DNA of 64,000 bases, taken from Planctomycetota bacterium. Lineage in GTDB: Bacteria; Planctomycetota; UBA1135; GCA-002686595. Below are positions 48,316 through 58,848 of the stretch, piece by piece (the first letter of the stretch is position 1; each line of letters starts with the position of its first letter). Both the position numbers and the translations under genes were made by a program. The notes beneath the pieces were generated by a model. It saw only the letters and a program-made list of their open reading frames with translations. It did not search any database and had not been told where the DNA came from. The stretch lies in assembly GCA_023150475.1 (NCBI GenBank), contig JAKLKU010000018.1, positions 62,001 through 126,000 of the forward strand, read 5' to 3'.

Positions 48316-49146
48316 ATGGCGCTCAAGCAATACAAGCCCACCTCCGCCGGTCGTCGTCACGGCAGCGTGCACGACTTCGCGGAGCTCTCGACGCGCACGC
48401 CGGAGAAGAGCCTCCTCCGCCGTCTGAACTCGACCGGCGGTCGCAACAACCACGGTCACCTCACGTCGCGCCGCCGCGGCAACGGTCACAAGCGCATGTA
48501 CCGCGTGATCGACTACCGTCGCGACAAGGACGGTGTGCCGGCGAAGGTCGCGACGCTGGAGTACGACCCGAACCGTTCGGCGCGCATCGCGCTCCTGCAC
48601 TACGCCGACGGCGAGAAGCGCTACATCCTCGCGCCGCTCGGCCTCGAAGTCGGGCAGACGATCTGCTCCGGCAAGGGCGCGGAAGCGAAGGTCGGACACG
48701 CGATGAAGCTCTCCGAGATCCCCGACGGTCTCGAAGTGCACAACATCGAGCTCAAGGCAGGCCGCGGCGGCCAGATGTGCCGTTCCGCCGGCGTCGCCGC
48801 GCAGGTGATGGCCAAGGAAGGCGCGTTCGTCAACCTGCTGCTCTCGTCCGGTGAGATCCGCAAGGTGCACCGCGAGTGCATGGCGACGATCGGCCGGCTC
48901 GGCAACCTCGACCACCAGAACGTCGCGCTCGGCAAGGCCGGTCGCTCCCGTCACATGGGCATCCGCCCGTACGTGCGCGGCACGGCGATGAACCCGGTCG
49001 ACCACCCGCACGGTGGTGGCGAAGGCCGCACCAAGGGTGGCCGTCACCCCTGCAACCCGAACGGTGTGCCCGCGAAGGGCGGCCGCCGTCGTCGCGTCAA
49101 TCACCCGACCAACAAGTTCATCGTGCGCAGCCGCCACAAGGCGTGA
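48316..49146 (+). CDS. rplB: 50S ribosomal protein L2
   Basis: 276 aa. Essential for subunit joining and peptidyl transfer. [36 protein letters not shown] and the C-terminal histidine region [17 protein letters not shown] are all present. ATG with GGAG close upstream. Confidence 0.98.
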   Translation: MALKQYKPTSAGRRHGSVHDFAELSTRTPEKSLLRRLNSTGGRNNHGHLTSRRRGNGHKRMYRVIDYRRDKDGVPAKVATLEYDPNRSARIALLHYADGEKRYILAPLGLEVGQTICSGKGAEAKVGHAMKLSEIPDGLEVHNIELKAGRGGQMCRSAGVAAQVMAKEGAFVNLLLSSGEIRKVHRECMATIGRLGNLDHQNVALGKAGRSRHMGIRPYVRGTAMNPVDHPHGGGEGRTKGGRHPCNPNGVPAKGGRRRRVNHPTNKFIVRSRHKA

Positions 49147-49178
49147 GCCAGACACAGCGAGCCTAGAGGAGCACTCGA

Positions 49179-49478
49179 GTGAGTCGCAGCATCAAGAAGG
49201 GGCCGTACGTCGACGCCAAGGTGATGAAGAAGGTCACCGCGTTGAAGAAGTCCGGCAAGAAGGACCCGATCACGACGTGGGCGCGTGCATGCACGATCCT
49301 GCCCGACTTCGTCGGTCTGACGTTCCTGGTCCACAACGGCAAGCACCACATGAAGGTGCTGGTCACCGAGGACATGGTGGGGCACAAGCTCGGCGAGTTC
49401 GCGCCGACGCGGCGCTTCGGCGGCCACACCAACAAGAAGGAAGAGGAGAAGTCCTCCCTGCACACCGAGGGGGGTTGA
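49179..49478 (+). CDS. rpsS: 30S ribosomal protein S19
   Basis: 99 aa, GTG start at 49179 with GAGGAG at 49166-49171. Head protein that pairs with S13. [38 protein letters not shown] and [15 protein letters not shown] are canonical. Confidence 0.97.
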   Translation: MSRSIKKGPYVDAKVMKKVTALKKSGKKDPITTWARACTILPDFVGLTFLVHNGKHHMKVLVTEDMVGHKLGEFAPTRRFGGHTNKKEEEKSSLHTEGG

Positions 49479-49481
49479 TCC

Positions 49482-49892
49482 ATGGCCGCCACCGCTACCG
49501 CCACCAAGTCCTTCGCCGCGAAGCACCGCTTCGCGCGCATCACCGCCCGCAAGGCGCGGCGTGTCGCCGCGATCATCCGCGGCAAGTCCGTCAACGAAGC
49601 GCTCGAAGTGCTGCAGTTCACTCCGCAGCGCGGCGCTCCGTTCTACCTGCGTCTGCTCAAGTCGGCGATCGCCAACGCGTCGCAAGACGAAGAGGTCAAC
49701 GTCAACCACCTCGTCATCAGCGAGGTCAAGGCAGACGACGGACCGCTCGTCCAAGGCCGCATGCGCTTCCGTCCGGGTCCGCAGGGCCGCGTTCGTCCGT
49801 GGCACAAGCGCACGAGCCACCTGACGATCCGCGTCGAGGTCGCCGAGATGCTGGCGGCGGGCAAGTCCACGAAGTCTTCGAAGGAACTGTAG
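49482..49892 (+). CDS. rplV: 50S ribosomal protein L22
   Basis: 136 aa. Lines the exit tunnel with its beta-hairpin ([19 protein letters not shown] region). N-terminal [20 protein letters not shown] is canonical; short extensions occur at both ends. Starts 3 bp after rpsS. Confidence 0.96.
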   Translation: MAATATATKSFAAKHRFARITARKARRVAAIIRGKSVNEALEVLQFTPQRGAPFYLRLLKSAIANASQDEEVNVNHLVISEVKADDGPLVQGRMRFRPGPQGRVRPWHKRTSHLTIRVEVAEMLAAGKSTKSSKEL

Positions 49893-49900
49893 AGCGTCCC

Positions 49901-50650
49901 ATGGGTCAAAAGGTCCACCCGACCGGCTATCGCCTCTCCACGATCGAGCCCTGGCGTTCTCGCTGGTACGCCGGCAAGAAGGACTTCTCGAAGCTCCTGC
50001 TGCAGGATCACCAGATCCGCAAGCACATCGTCGAGGAGTACAAGGGCGCCGGCATTCCGCGCATCGAGATCGAGCGCACCGCCGACGCGGTCAACGTGAT
50101 CGTCCACACTTCGCGGCCCGGCGTGCTCGTCGGTCGCAAGGGTGTGCGTGTCGACGAACTGAAGACGGCGCTGCAGAAGATCACCAGCCAGACGTGCCAC
50201 CTGACGGTGCGCGAGATCAAGCGTCCCGAGCTCGAGGCCGCGCTGGTCGCCGAAGTCGTCGCGGAAGCGCTCGAAAAGCGCATGGCGTTCCGCCGCGCGA
50301 TGAAGAAGGCGATCCAGACGACGATCCAAGCCGGCGCGAAGGGCGTGAAGATCGAAGTGAACGGCCGCCTCGGAGGCGCCGAAATGGCGCGCGAAGCGAA
50401 GGAGCGCGAAGGCCAAGTGCCGCTCTCCACGCTGCGCGCGAACGTCGACTACGGCACCGCGCTCGCCCGCACCACGTGGGGCATCATCGGTGTGAAGGTC
50501 TGGATCTACAAAGGCGACCTGCCGATGGGCGCGAAGATCGACTTCCGCCAGCAGGCCGCGGCGGCCGGCGCTCCGCGTCCGAACGACCGTCCGCGTCGTC
50601 CGCGCGCTCCGCGCGAAAACCAACCGGCCGCGAGCCCGGAAGGGGCGTGA
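49901..50650 (+). CDS. rpsC: 30S ribosomal protein S3
   Basis: 249 aa from ATG 49901. Forms the mRNA entry site with S4 and S5. [20 protein letters not shown] opens the chain; the KH domain has [31 protein letters not shown] closes the C-domain. A basic Pro/Arg-rich tail of about 35 residues follows. An upstream extension of the frame into rplV is rejected. Confidence 0.97.
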   Translation: MGQKVHPTGYRLSTIEPWRSRWYAGKKDFSKLLLQDHQIRKHIVEEYKGAGIPRIEIERTADAVNVIVHTSRPGVLVGRKGVRVDELKTALQKITSQTCHLTVREIKRPELEAALVAEVVAEALEKRMAFRRAMKKAIQTTIQAGAKGVKIEVNGRLGGAEMAREAKEREGQVPLSTLRANVDYGTALARTTWGIIGVKVWIYKGDLPMGAKIDFRQQAAAAGAPRPNDRPRRPRAPRENQPAASPEGA

Positions 50651-50661
50651 GGTAACTCTCC

Positions 50662-51081
50662 ATGTCACTCCAACCGAGTCGTACCAAGTACCGCAAGGTC
50701 CACCGCGGCAAGGTCCGTGGTTACGCGACGCGCGGCAACACCGTCGCCTTCGGCGATTACGGCCTCCAGTCGCTCGACGCGTGCTGGCTCTCCGCACGGC
50801 AACTCGAAGCGGCCCGCGTCGCGGCGAACCGCGCGACCGGCGGCACCGCGAAGGTCTGGATCCGCATCTTCCCGCACAAGCCGGTCACTTCGAAGCCGGC
50901 CGAGACCCGCATGGGTTCCGGCAAGGGCGACGTCGACCACTGGGCCGCGGTCATCAAGCCCGGCACCGTGTTGTTCGAGATCGGCGGCGTGACCGAGGAG
51001 AAGGCGCGGCTCGCCTTCAAGCGCGCGGCGCACAAGCTGCCCATCAAGGTGAAGTTGATTCGTCGCCTGCCGACGACCTGA
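50662..51081 (+). CDS. rplP: 50S ribosomal protein L16
   Basis: 139 aa. Contacts the A-site tRNA elbow. PSRTKYRKVHRGKVRGYATR, VWIRIFPHKPVTSKPAETRM and GSGKGDVDHWAAVIKPG are canonical. ATG 50662, 11 bp after rpsC. Confidence 0.97.
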   Translation: MSLQPSRTKYRKVHRGKVRGYATRGNTVAFGDYGLQSLDACWLSARQLEAARVAANRATGGTAKVWIRIFPHKPVTSKPAETRMGSGKGDVDHWAAVIKPGTVLFEIGGVTEEKARLAFKRAAHKLPIKVKLIRRLPTT

Positions 51082-51089
51082 TCGACGCC

Positions 51090-51302
51090 ATGAAGATCGA
51101 CGAGATCCGTTCCAAACGAGACAGCGAGCTCGAGTACGACCTCGGGAACTTGAAGAAGGAGCTCTTCGGGCTGCGCTTCAAGGCTGCGACCGAGACGTCG
51201 GCCAATCCTTCGCGGATCCGCGTGATCCGCCGAGAGATCGCCCGCATCAACACGATCCTGCGCGAACGCAAGACGAAGATCCGCGGACAGGAGCCGCGTT
51301 GA
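51090..51302 (+). CDS. rpmC: 50S ribosomal protein L29
   Basis: 70 aa from ATG 51090. Two-helix protein near the tunnel exit beside L23. IRSKRDSELEYDLGNLKKEL and ANPSRIRVIRREIARINTIL show the family pattern. 8 bp after rplP. Confidence 0.95.
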   Translation: MKIDEIRSKRDSELEYDLGNLKKELFGLRFKAATETSANPSRIRVIRREIARINTILRERKTKIRGQEPR

Positions 51303-51304
51303 AC

Positions 51305-51667
51305 ATGACCCAAGTACGCCAGTCGCGCCGCTCGGTGGTCGGCACCGTGATCGGCACGAAGATGAACAAGACGATCGTCGTGCGCGTGGAGACGCTCCAG
51401 AAGCACGCGAAGTACGGCAAGTACATGCGCCACCGCAAGAAGTACTACGCCCACGACGAGAACGAGACCGCCGGCATCGGCGACCAAGTGTCGATCGTGT
51501 CGTGCCGTCCGCTCTCCAAGCTCAAGCGCTGGCGCCTCGAGACGATCGTCCAGGCCGCGCCCGAGCGTGGTGCCGACGTCGCCGCGATCGCGGCCGCAGG
51601 CGCGGAAGACGTGCTCGCTTCGAAGAAGCAGAAGAAGGAACAACTCGCTGAAGGAGGTGCCTCGTGA
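51305..51667 (+). CDS. rpsQ: 30S ribosomal protein S17 with C-terminal extension
   Basis: 120 aa from ATG 51305 (a TTG at 51299 is less likely). The core is residues 5-85: [55 protein letters not shown]. The last 35 residues, Ala-rich then Lys-rich, exceed the usual 80-90 aa length. The stop overlaps rplN as GTGA. Confidence 0.95.
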   Translation: MTQVRQSRRSVVGTVIGTKMNKTIVVRVETLQKHAKYGKYMRHRKKYYAHDENETAGIGDQVSIVSCRPLSKLKRWRLETIVQAAPERGADVAAIAAAGAEDVLASKKQKKEQLAEGGAS

Positions 51668-52032
51668 TCCAGATGCAGACGTTCCTCGACGTCGCCGACA
51701 ACACCGGCGCGAAGCGCGTGCAGTGCATCAAGGTCCTCGGCGGCACCCGTCGCCGTTACGCCGGTCTCGGCGACATCGTCGTCGCGTCGGTGAAGAAGGC
51801 GCTGCCGACCTCCGAAGTGAAAGCCGGTTCGGTGGTGAAGGGCGTGATCGTGCGCACCAAGAAGGCGACGCGTCGTGAGGACGGCACGTACGTCCGTTTC
51901 GATCGCAACGCGCTCGTGATCATCGACGCCGAAGGCAACCCGAAGGGCACCCGCATCTTCGGCGCCGTCGCGCGCGAGCTGCGCGAGAAGAACTACATGA
52001 AGATCATCTCGCTGGCGCAGGAGGTCGTCTGA
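51664..52032 (+). CDS. rplN: 50S ribosomal protein L14
   Basis: 122 aa. Interface protein forming a bridge to 16S h14. [33 protein letters not shown] and [20 protein letters not shown] are canonical. GTG start overlapping the rpsQ stop. Confidence 0.97.
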   Translation: MIQMQTFLDVADNTGAKRVQCIKVLGGTRRRYAGLGDIVVASVKKALPTSEVKAGSVVKGVIVRTKKATRREDGTYVRFDRNALVIIDAEGNPKGTRIFGAVARELREKNYMKIISLAQEVV

Positions 52033-52034
52033 CG

Positions 52035-52331
52035 ATGCCCGTCAAACTCCACGTCAAGAAGGGCGACACCGTGCTCGTCCTCTCCGGCAACGACAAAGGC
52101 AAGACCGGCGTCGTGAAGGAGGCCTTCCCGCGCGAGAGCAAAGTGCTCGTCGAAGGCATCAACATGCGTTGGAAGCACAAGAAGCCGACGCAACAGAACC
52201 CGAAGGGCGAGCGGATCGAGCGCGAGACGCCGGTTCACGCCTCGAACGTCAAGCGCGTCGAAGGCACCGCCGCCGACAAGAAGTCCAAGAAGAAGGCGGC
52301 CAAGAAGTCCGCCTCGAGCGAGAAGAGCTGA
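52035..52331 (+). CDS. rplX: 50S ribosomal protein L24
   Basis: 98 aa. Assembly initiator with a KOW motif: [20 protein letters not shown]; then [10 protein letters not shown] and a Lys-rich tail ([18 protein letters not shown]). ATG 52035, 2 bp after rplN. Confidence 0.96.
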   Translation: MPVKLHVKKGDTVLVLSGNDKGKTGVVKEAFPRESKVLVEGINMRWKHKKPTQQNPKGERIERETPVHASNVKRVEGTAADKKSKKKAAKKSASSEKS

Positions 52332-52334
52332 GCC

Positions 52335-52949
52335 ATGGCCCCGCGTCTCAAAGAGCGATACCAGAAGGAAGTCAAAGCCAAGCTCAAGGAGCACTTCCGC
52401 ATCCAGAACGACATGGCCTTGCCCAAGCTGCTCAAGGTCGTCGTCAACATGGGTGTGAAAGGCGCCGTCGAGAACAAGACGCGCGTCGACGCCGCGGCGA
52501 AGGACCTCGCGATGATCACCGGCCAACAGCCGACGATCCGCAAGGCGAAGATCGCGATCTCGAGCTTCAAGCTGCGCGAAGGCATGCCGATCGGCTGCGC
52601 CGTCACTCTGCGCGGCGACCGCATGTGGGAGTTCACCGACCGCCTGATCTCGGTCGTCCTCCCGCGTATCCGCGACTTCCGCGGCGTGAAGGACAAGCTC
52701 GACGGCCGCGGCAACTACACGCTCGGCCTGTCGGAGCAGACCGTGTTCCCCGAGATCGAACTCGACAAGATCGAGGCGACCCAGGGCATGGACATCACGT
52801 TCGTGACCTCGGCCGGTTCCGACGAGCGGGGTTACTTCCTGCTCAAGGAACTCGGCATGCCGTTCCAGACGCCGGCGGCGAAGTCGGCGAAGAAGCGCGA
52901 AGGCGCGCTCCCGCCCACCACGGCCCCCAGAAAAGAAGCGAAGGTCTGA
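52335..52949 (+). CDS. rplE: 50S ribosomal protein L5
   Basis: 204 aa. Binds 5S rRNA and touches P-site tRNA. LPKLLKVVVNMGVKGAVENK, ITGQQPTIRKAKIAISSFKL and GRGNYTLGLSEQTVFPEIEL are canonical. The C-terminus carries about 20 extra basic residues compared with E. coli (179 aa). Confidence 0.97.
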   Translation: MAPRLKERYQKEVKAKLKEHFRIQNDMALPKLLKVVVNMGVKGAVENKTRVDAAAKDLAMITGQQPTIRKAKIAISSFKLREGMPIGCAVTLRGDRMWEFTDRLISVVLPRIRDFRGVKDKLDGRGNYTLGLSEQTVFPEIELDKIEATQGMDITFVTSAGSDERGYFLLKELGMPFQTPAAKSAKKREGALPPTTAPRKEAKV

Positions 52950-52990
52950 GCCCCGAGCTCGCCTGAGGCTCGACCTTTCGAGAGACCACC

Positions 52991-53176
52991 ATGGGAAAGA
53001 CCTCCTGGATCCACAAATCGAAGCAGAAGCCCAAGTTCTCCACGCGGGCTTACAGCCGGTGCGGCATCTGCGGCCGTTCACGCGCCGTGTACCGCAAGTT
53101 CGGCATCTGCCGCATCTGTCTGCGCGAGCGCGCGTTGCTCGGCGAGATCCCCGGCATGCGCAAGGCGTCTTGGTAA
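52991..53176 (+). CDS. rpsN: 30S ribosomal protein S14, zinc-binding short form
   Basis: 61 aa type Z S14. Zinc ligands C24-x2-C27 and C40-x2-C43 ([20 protein letters not shown]). FSTRAYSRC and [18 protein letters not shown] are the family ends. ATG 52991. Confidence 0.97.
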   Translation: MGKTSWIHKSKQKPKFSTRAYSRCGICGRSRAVYRKFGICRICLRERALLGEIPGMRKASW

Positions 53177-53191
53177 GGAGCTTCACCGAAC

Positions 53192-53590
53192 ATGTCGATG
53201 ACCGATCCGATCGGTGACCTGCTCACCGCCATCCGCAACGCGAACGAGACCGGCAAGAAGTCGCTGGTCATGCCGGCGTCGCGACTCAAAGTCGACGTCG
53301 CGCACGTGCTCAAGGACGAGGGCTACCTCTCCGCCGTGTCCGTCGAGTCGGCCGTGCCGCAGTCGAAGCTCAAGGTCGACCTGAAGTACGGTCCCGACGG
53401 CGAGCGCGTGATCCAGTGCATCGAGCGCGTGTCCAAGCCGGGCCGGCGCGTGTACGGCAGCCCCAAGTCGCTGGTGCCCGTCCTCAAGGGACTCGGCATC
53501 TACGTCTTGTCGACGTCCAAGGGCGTGATGTCCGACCGAGCTGCGCGTGCGCAGAACGTCGGCGGCGAAGTGCTCGCCAAAGTCTATTGA
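53192..53590 (+). CDS. rpsH: 30S ribosomal protein S8
   Basis: 132 aa. Central-domain assembly protein; in E. coli the spc operon repressor. MTDPIGDLLTAIRNANETGK opens the chain and YVLSTSKGVMSDRAARAQNV closes it. ATG 53192, 15 bp after rpsN. Confidence 0.97.
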   Translation: MSMTDPIGDLLTAIRNANETGKKSLVMPASRLKVDVAHVLKDEGYLSAVSVESAVPQSKLKVDLKYGPDGERVIQCIERVSKPGRRVYGSPKSLVPVLKGLGIYVLSTSKGVMSDRAARAQNVGGEVLAKVY

Positions 53591-53625
53591 TTCCACCCCG
53601 ACCACTGACCCAGGCAGAACCCGCC

Positions 53626-54168
53626 ATGTCGCGCATCGGAAAGCAGCCCGTCGTCGTCCCCACGGGCGTCAACGTCGAGCGCACCAAGGACCGTCAGGTC
53701 AAGGTGAAAGGCCCCAAGGGCGAGCTCGCGATGACGCTGCGCCCGGAGGTCGACGTCGAGATCAAAGAAGGCAAGGTGTTCGTCAGCCGCGCGAGCGACG
53801 CTCGCGACGTGCGTGCCTACCACGGCATGACGCGCGCCTTGATCGACAACATGATGGTCGGCGTCACGAAGGGCTACCAAAAGGAGCTCGAGATCGTCGG
53901 CGTCGGTTGGAACGCGGCCGTCGCCGGCAACAAGGTCACGCTCCAGGTTGGCTTCTGCAACCCGATCGTCATCACGTTGCCGCCGAACGTGCAGGCCGGC
54001 GCGCCGAGTGCGACCAGCCTCACCATCTTCGGCCCGGACAAACAGCTCGTCGGCGCGATCGCCGCGCGCATCCGTTCGACCCGTCCGCCGGAGCCCTACA
54101 AGGGCAAGGGCGTCCGTTACAAGGGCGAGTACGTCCGGCAGAAGGCCGGCAAGAGCTTCGGTAGCTGA
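53626..54168 (+). CDS. rplF: 50S ribosomal protein L6
   Basis: 180 aa from ATG 53626. [20 protein letters not shown] start, [20 protein letters not shown], and [20 protein letters not shown] near the end. Lies at the factor-binding region near the sarcin-ricin loop. The frame's upstream opening into rpsH is not used. Confidence 0.97.
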   Translation: MSRIGKQPVVVPTGVNVERTKDRQVKVKGPKGELAMTLRPEVDVEIKEGKVFVSRASDARDVRAYHGMTRALIDNMMVGVTKGYQKELEIVGVGWNAAVAGNKVTLQVGFCNPIVITLPPNVQAGAPSATSLTIFGPDKQLVGAIAARIRSTRPPEPYKGKGVRYKGEYVRQKAGKSFGS

Positions 54169-54170
54169 TC

Positions 54171-54539
54171 ATGAGCCAGCAGGAACAGAAGAAAGTCCGT
54201 CGTCAGCGCCGTGTGTGGCACGTGCGCGGCAAGATCCGTCGCACGACCAACCGTCCGCGTCTGTCGGTGTTCCGTTCGTCGAAGCACATTTCGGCGCAGA
54301 TCATCGACGACAACACCGGTCGCACGTTGTGCGCCGCGACGTCCGTCGGCAAAGCCATCGCGCCGGAGCTCTCCGGCAAGAAGAAGTCCGAGAAGGCCGC
54401 CGTCGTCGGCGCCGCGATCGCGGCGAAGGCGAAGGAGATCGGCGTCGAGGAAGTCGTCTTCGATCGCGGCTTCGCTCGTTACCACGGCCGAATCAAGGCC
54501 CTCGCCGATGCCGCGCGCGCCGGCGGACTGAAGTTCTGA
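54171..54539 (+). CDS. rplR: 50S ribosomal protein L18
   Basis: 122 aa. Binds 5S rRNA with L5. [20 protein letters not shown] and [20 protein letters not shown] are canonical. ATG 54171, 2 bp after rplF. Confidence 0.97.
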   Translation: MSQQEQKKVRRQRRVWHVRGKIRRTTNRPRLSVFRSSKHISAQIIDDNTGRTLCAATSVGKAIAPELSGKKKSEKAAVVGAAIAAKAKEIGVEEVVFDRGFARYHGRIKALADAARAGGLKF

Positions 54540-54560
54540 GAGAGATCCCGAGGAAAACCG

Positions 54561-55136
54561 ATGCCTCAAACCCTCCGCTATCTGGACGCCGCCGAAGTCG
54601 ACCAACTCTCGACGCTGAGCGAAGTCCTCGTCCGCATCAACCGCAGCGCCGCCGTCGTGAAGGGCGGTCGCCGGTTCTCGTTCTCGGCGCTCTCCGTCAG
54701 CGGCAATCGCTCGGGCGTCGTCGGTCTCGGCTACGGCAAGGGCCGTCAAGTGCCGAGCGCGATCGAGAAGGCCGCGCGCGACGCGCGCAAGCACCTGATG
54801 CACGTTCCGCTGACCGCGGAAGGCACGATCGCCCACACCGTCGAAGCGGCGTACGGCGCGACCCGTGTCCGGCTCGTTCCGGCGTCGCCCGGTACCGGCA
54901 TCATCGCCGGCGCCGGCGTGCGCGCCGTGTGCGAGATGTCGGGCATCAAGAACATCCTGACCAAGGTGTACGGCTCGACGAACCCGATCAACGTCGTCAA
55001 GGCGGCGATGCACGCGCTTGCACAGCTGCGCACGCCGGAAGAGGTGGCCGACCTGCGCGGTGTGCCGCTCGTCACGACGGCGATGGCGCAGGGCTCCGAA
55101 GCCGTGAGCACGACCCCGAACGCGGAGACCAAGTGA
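54561..55136 (+). CDS. rpsE: 30S ribosomal protein S5
   Basis: 191 aa. Part of the mRNA entry pore and accuracy centre. VLVRINRSAAVVKGGRRFSF is the dsRNA-binding start; ASPGTGIIAGAGVRAVCEM and GIKNILTKVYGSTNPINVVK follow. The N-terminus is about 15 residues longer than in E. coli. ATG with AGGA upstream. Confidence 0.97.
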   Translation: MPQTLRYLDAAEVDQLSTLSEVLVRINRSAAVVKGGRRFSFSALSVSGNRSGVVGLGYGKGRQVPSAIEKAARDARKHLMHVPLTAEGTIAHTVEAAYGATRVRLVPASPGTGIIAGAGVRAVCEMSGIKNILTKVYGSTNPINVVKAAMHALAQLRTPEEVADLRGVPLVTTAMAQGSEAVSTTPNAETK

Positions 55137-55137
55137 C

Positions 55138-55611
55138 ATGGACCTGAAGTCCGTCTGCAACAAAGGCCTCAAGAAGGAAGTGCGCAAGCGCGTCGGCCGC
55201 GGACCCGGTTCGGGTCTCGGCAAGACGTCCGGTCGCGGCCACAAGGGCTGGGGCCAACGCTCCGGCGCGCCGCGCCGTGCGGGCTACGAAGGCGGTCAGA
55301 TGCCGATCTACCGGCGCGTGCCGAAGCGCGGCTTCACCAACGCTCGTTTCCGCACCGAGTACACCGAGATCAACGTCGACAAGCTCTCGTCGTTCGACGA
55401 GGGCGCGACGGTCGACCTCGGCGCGATCCTCGCGAAGGGGCTCGCCAGCATGCAGACGCCGTTCCTGAAGATCCTCGGCAACGGCAAGCTCGAGAAGAAG
55501 CTGACCGTGCGCGCCCAAAAGTTCACGGCGAGCGCGCGCCAGAAGATCGAAGCCGCGGGCGGCACCGCGGTGGAACTCGACCTCGCGCACCGCGAAGTGG
55601 CGCCGAGCTGA
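55138..55611 (+). CDS. rplO: 50S ribosomal protein L15
   Basis: 157 aa. Late assembly protein. The Gly-rich N-terminal region GRGPGSGLGKTSGRGHKG is canonical, then GYEGGQMPIYRRVPKRGFTN. ATG one base after the rpsE stop. rpmD (L30), often located between rpsE and rplO, is absent. Confidence 0.96.
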   Translation: MDLKSVCNKGLKKEVRKRVGRGPGSGLGKTSGRGHKGWGQRSGAPRRAGYEGGQMPIYRRVPKRGFTNARFRTEYTEINVDKLSSFDEGATVDLGAILAKGLASMQTPFLKILGNGKLEKKLTVRAQKFTASARQKIEAAGGTAVELDLAHREVAPS

Positions 55612-55678
55612 TCGCCGCGGCTCTCACCGAACCGCACACCCTGATCCCGAACGAGCCCAACCCCGAAAGGCAGACCGA

Positions 55679-57004
55679 GTGGAGCACCGCGCTCTACAAC
55701 TCCTGAAGATCCCGGAAGTTCGCGACAAGATCGTCAACACGTTGATGCTCTTGCTCGCGTTCCGTCTGGGCTTCCAGATTCCGCTGCCGGGCATGAATCC
55801 GCAGTTCCTCGCCCGCGCGGCGGAGGGCATGCAGGGCAGCGTCTTCGGTCTGATGAACGCGTTCTCGGGCGGCGCCATTGGCCGCACGACGATCTTCGCG
55901 CTCGGGATCATGCCGTACATCTCGGCATCGATCATCTTCTCGATGCTCGCGAAGATCAGCCCGCGCATCGAAGCGGTCGCCAAGGAAGGCGCGACCGGTC
56001 AGAAGAAGATCAACCAGTGGACGCGCCTCGCGACCGTGCCGATCGCGATGCTCCAAGCGGTGTTCGTCTACACCGGCGTCTTCCGTCAGTTCCCCGAGAT
56101 GATCGCGCCGGGCGTCGACCCGGGTATCGGTCTCTTCCTGCTCGTCGTGCTCTCGTTGACCGCCGGCACCGTCCTCTGCATGTGGATCGGCGAGTTGATC
56201 ACCGAGTACGGCCTCGGCAACGGGGCGTCGCTCGTGATCATGGCCGGCATCATCGCGGAACTCCCCGCGAGCATGATGCAGGTCCGCAACGACCCGGACT
56301 GGATCCAAACACTCGGCACGTACATCGTGATCTGGATCATCACCATCGTGGTGATCGTCTACATCACGAAGGGCGCGCGCCGCATCCCGATCCAGTACGC
56401 GAAGCTCACCCGCGGCCGCAAGGTCTACGGCGGTCAGCGTCACTTCCTGCCGCTCAAGATCAACATGGCGGGCGTGATGCCGATCATCTTCGCCTCGATC
56501 CTGTTCGTGATCCCGGGCGTGTTGTTCAAGGTGTTCGGCTGGTCGACCCTCGAGCAAGTGATGAACGACCCGCGCGGGTTCATCCACATCTCGCTCTACA
56601 TCGTCCTGATCTTCGCGTTCTGCTTCTTCTGGAATCGCCTGATGTTCCAGCCGGAGGAAATCGCGAACAACCTACGCGAGCACGGCTCGTTCATCCCGGG
56701 CATCCGTCCGGGGCAGAAGACGGCGGAGTTCCTGTCGTACACGCTGACGCGCATCACGATGGCCGGTGCGGCGTTCCTCGCCGTGATCGCCGTGCTGCCG
56801 AACCTGATGACGACGAGTTCGGGCTTCCACGGCCGGATGGCGTACTTCATCGGCGGCACGTCGGTGCTGATCGTCGTCGGTGTCGCGATGGACCTCGTGG
56901 ACAAGCTCAACGCGCAGCTCGTGATGCGCAACTACGAGGGCTTCATGAAGCAGACCGGCAACACCTGGGGTCGCAGCGGCGACGCGCCGCGCAGCGAGGA
57001 CTGA
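55679..57004 (+). CDS. secY: Preprotein translocase subunit SecY
   Basis: 441 aa with ten membrane helices. The channel of the Sec translocon. [16 protein letters not shown] at the plug region, [19 protein letters not shown] helix 2, [13 protein letters not shown] and [20 protein letters not shown] are hallmarks. GTG start at 55679, 67 bp after rplO. Confidence 0.97.
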   Translation: MEHRALQLLKIPEVRDKIVNTLMLLLAFRLGFQIPLPGMNPQFLARAAEGMQGSVFGLMNAFSGGAIGRTTIFALGIMPYISASIIFSMLAKISPRIEAVAKEGATGQKKINQWTRLATVPIAMLQAVFVYTGVFRQFPEMIAPGVDPGIGLFLLVVLSLTAGTVLCMWIGELITEYGLGNGASLVIMAGIIAELPASMMQVRNDPDWIQTLGTYIVIWIITIVVIVYITKGARRIPIQYAKLTRGRKVYGGQRHFLPLKINMAGVMPIIFASILFVIPGVLFKVFGWSTLEQVMNDPRGFIHISLYIVLIFAFCFFWNRLMFQPEEIANNLREHGSFIPGIRPGQKTAEFLSYTLTRITMAGAAFLAVIAVLPNLMTTSSGFHGRMAYFIGGTSVLIVVGVAMDLVDKLNAQLVMRNYEGFMKQTGNTWGRSGDAPRSED

Positions 57005-57006
57005 GC

Positions 57007-57663
57007 GTGACCCAAGTGTTGATCCTTCTCGGGGCCCCCGGTGCGGGCAAGGGAACGCAGGCGGCGCGTCTGTGCGCTGCGCGTTCGCTGGCTCACATCT
57101 CCACCGGGGATCTCTTCCGCGAGAACCTGAAGAAGGAGACGCCGCTCGGCAAGCGCGCGAAGGGCTTCATGGACGCGGGGCAACTCGTGCCGGACGATCT
57201 CGTGCTCGAGATGCTCTTCGACCGCGTCGCGAAGCCCGATTGCCAACGCGGTTACCTGCTCGACGGCTTCCCGCGCACCATCCCGCAAGCCGAAGCGCTC
57301 GAGAAGCGCCTTGGCAAGCCGGCGCGCGTCACCGTGCTCTCGCTCGTGGTGCCGGAGCAGGTCCTGATCGATCGCCTCACCGGCCGGCGCACGTGCAAGG
57401 CGTGCAACCACATCCAGCACATGCTGTTCTCACCGCCGAAGGTCGCAGGCCGTTGCGACAAGTGCGGTGGCGAACTCGTGCAGCGCTCCGACGACTCGCT
57501 CGAAGTCGTCAAGAAGCGTCTCGACGTCTACCGCGCGCAGACCCAACCGCTCGAAGGGTTTTATTCGTCGCGCAAGTTGCTGCTCGAAATCGACGGCAAT
57601 CGCCCGGAAGAACAAGTGTTCCGCGACCTCGAGCGCCGCGCATTCGGCGGGGAGGCTGCGTAA
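57007..57663 (+). CDS. adk: Adenylate kinase, zinc-type LID
   Basis: 218 aa from GTG 57007, 2 bp after secY. Interconverts ATP + AMP and 2 ADP. P-loop [10 protein letters not shown] (9-18), [26 protein letters not shown]. The LID has two Cys pairs (CKAC and CDKC), so it binds zinc and is of the long form. The stop TAATG overlaps the infA start by one base. Confidence 0.97.
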   Translation: MTQVLILLGAPGAGKGTQAARLCAARSLAHISTGDLFRENLKKETPLGKRAKGFMDAGQLVPDDLVLEMLFDRVAKPDCQRGYLLDGFPRTIPQAEALEKRLGKPARVTVLSLVVPEQVLIDRLTGRRTCKACNHIQHMLFSPPKVAGRCDKCGGELVQRSDDSLEVVKKRLDVYRAQTQPLEGFYSSRKLLLEIDGNRPEEQVFRDLERRAFGGEAA

Positions 57664-57899
57664 TGGCCAAGGAAGAACCGATCGTGGTCGAAGCGATCGT
57701 CACCGAGGCGCTGCCGAACGCGCGCTTCCGCGCCAAGCTCTCGTCCGGGCACGAGATCCTCGCCCACGTCAGCGGGAAGATGCGCATGAACTACATCCGC
57801 ATCCTGCCCGGGGACAAGATCACCGTCGAGATGTCGCCGTACGACCTGACCAAGGGTCGCATCGTCTACCGCGGCACCAAGAAGAAGGACCTCCAATGA
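57663..57899 (+). CDS. infA: Translation initiation factor IF-1
   Basis: 78 aa. OB-fold factor blocking the A site during initiation. [40 protein letters not shown] and [12 protein letters not shown] are canonical. The ATG overlaps the adk stop; its own stop overlaps rpmJ as ATGA. Confidence 0.97.
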   Translation: MAKEEPIVVEAIVTEALPNARFRAKLSSGHEILAHVSGKMRMNYIRILPGDKITVEMSPYDLTKGRIVYRGTKKKDLQ

Positions 57900-58012
57900 A
57901 AGTCCGCAGCTCCGTTTCGCGCATGTGCGCCAACTGCAAGATCGTCCGACGCCGCGGCGTCGTGCGCGTCATCTGCAAGGACCCCACGCACAAGCAAAAG
58001 CAGGGCAAGTAG
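57896..58012 (+). CDS. rpmJ: 50S ribosomal protein L36
   Basis: 38 aa, the smallest ribosomal protein. Zinc ligands C11, C14, C27 and H32 ([20 protein letters not shown]). [11 protein letters not shown] is the normal start. ATGA overlap with infA. Confidence 0.96.
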   Translation: MKVRSSVSRMCANCKIVRRRGVVRVICKDPTHKQKQGK

Positions 58013-58051
58013 CCCCCAACCGCACACCTCTCTCTCAGGAGTCGACCCCTC

Positions 58052-58435
58052 ATGCCGCGTGTCATCGGCGTAGACATTCCCCCGAACAAGCGCCTCGAGA
58101 TCGCGTTGACCTACATCTACGGTGTGGGGCGCACGACCTCGGCGCAGATCTGCAAGGACTTGAACCTCGACCCCGGCATGCGGGCTCGCGACCTCAACGA
58201 AGACCAGTTGACGGTGATCGCGAACCACATCCAGAAGACCTACTCGGTCGAAGGTCAACTCCGCCGCCAAGTGACGGCGTCGATCAACCGTCTGCGCGAC
58301 ATCGCGTGCTACCGCGGCCTGCGGCACCGCCGTGGTTTGCCGACGCGTGGCCAGCGCACGCGCACGAACGCCCGCACGCGCAAGGGTCCGCGCAAGACGG
58401 TCGCCGGCAAGAAGTCCGTGAAGGGGATGAAGTAG
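58052..58435 (+). CDS. rpsM: 30S ribosomal protein S13
   Basis: 127 aa. Head protein contacting the P-site tRNA and 50[21 protein letters not shown] start; C-terminal [19 protein letters not shown] and a Lys-rich tail. AGGAG at 58037-58041 before the ATG. Confidence 0.97.
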   Translation: MPRVIGVDIPPNKRLEIALTYIYGVGRTTSAQICKDLNLDPGMRARDLNEDQLTVIANHIQKTYSVEGQLRRQVTASINRLRDIACYRGLRHRRGLPTRGQRTRTNARTRKGPRKTVAGKKSVKGMK

Positions 58436-58438
58436 TCC

Positions 58439-58825
58439 ATGTCGAAAGCAGTCGCTCCGAAGAAGAAGCTGAAGCGCGCGCCGGCCAAGGCGATCGCCTT
58501 CATCAAGGCTTCGTTCAACAACACGCACGTCACGATCGCGAACTCGCAAGGCGAAGCGATCTCGACGGGCTCGGCCGGCATCGTCGGTTTCAAGGGCACC
58601 CGCAAGTCGACGCCGTTCGCCGCGCAACGCGCTGCCGAACACGCCGCGCAGAACGCGATGAAGCAAGGCGTCAAGGAAGTCGAAGTCCGCGTGCGCGGCG
58701 CTGGTTCCGGACGCGAGTCCGCGATCCGCGCGCTCGCGAACTCCGGCCTCGTCGTCAGCACGATCGAGGACGTCACGCCGCTCCCGCACAACGGATGCCG
58801 CGCGCGCAAGCGCCGTCGCGTCTGA
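58439..58825 (+). CDS. rpsK: 30S ribosomal protein S11
   Basis: 128 aa. Platform protein near the E-site m[23 protein letters not shown] and [17 protein letters not shown] [19 protein letters not shown], ending [18 protein letters not shown] 3 bp after rpsM. Confidence 0.97.
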   Translation: MSKAVAPKKKLKRAPAKAIAFIKASFNNTHVTIANSQGEAISTGSAGIVGFKGTRKSTPFAAQRAAEHAAQNAMKQGVKEVEVRVRGAGSGRESAIRALANSGLVVSTIEDVTPLPHNGCRARKRRRV

Positions 58826-58848
58826 TCGCACAACAGAGGTAACCAAGC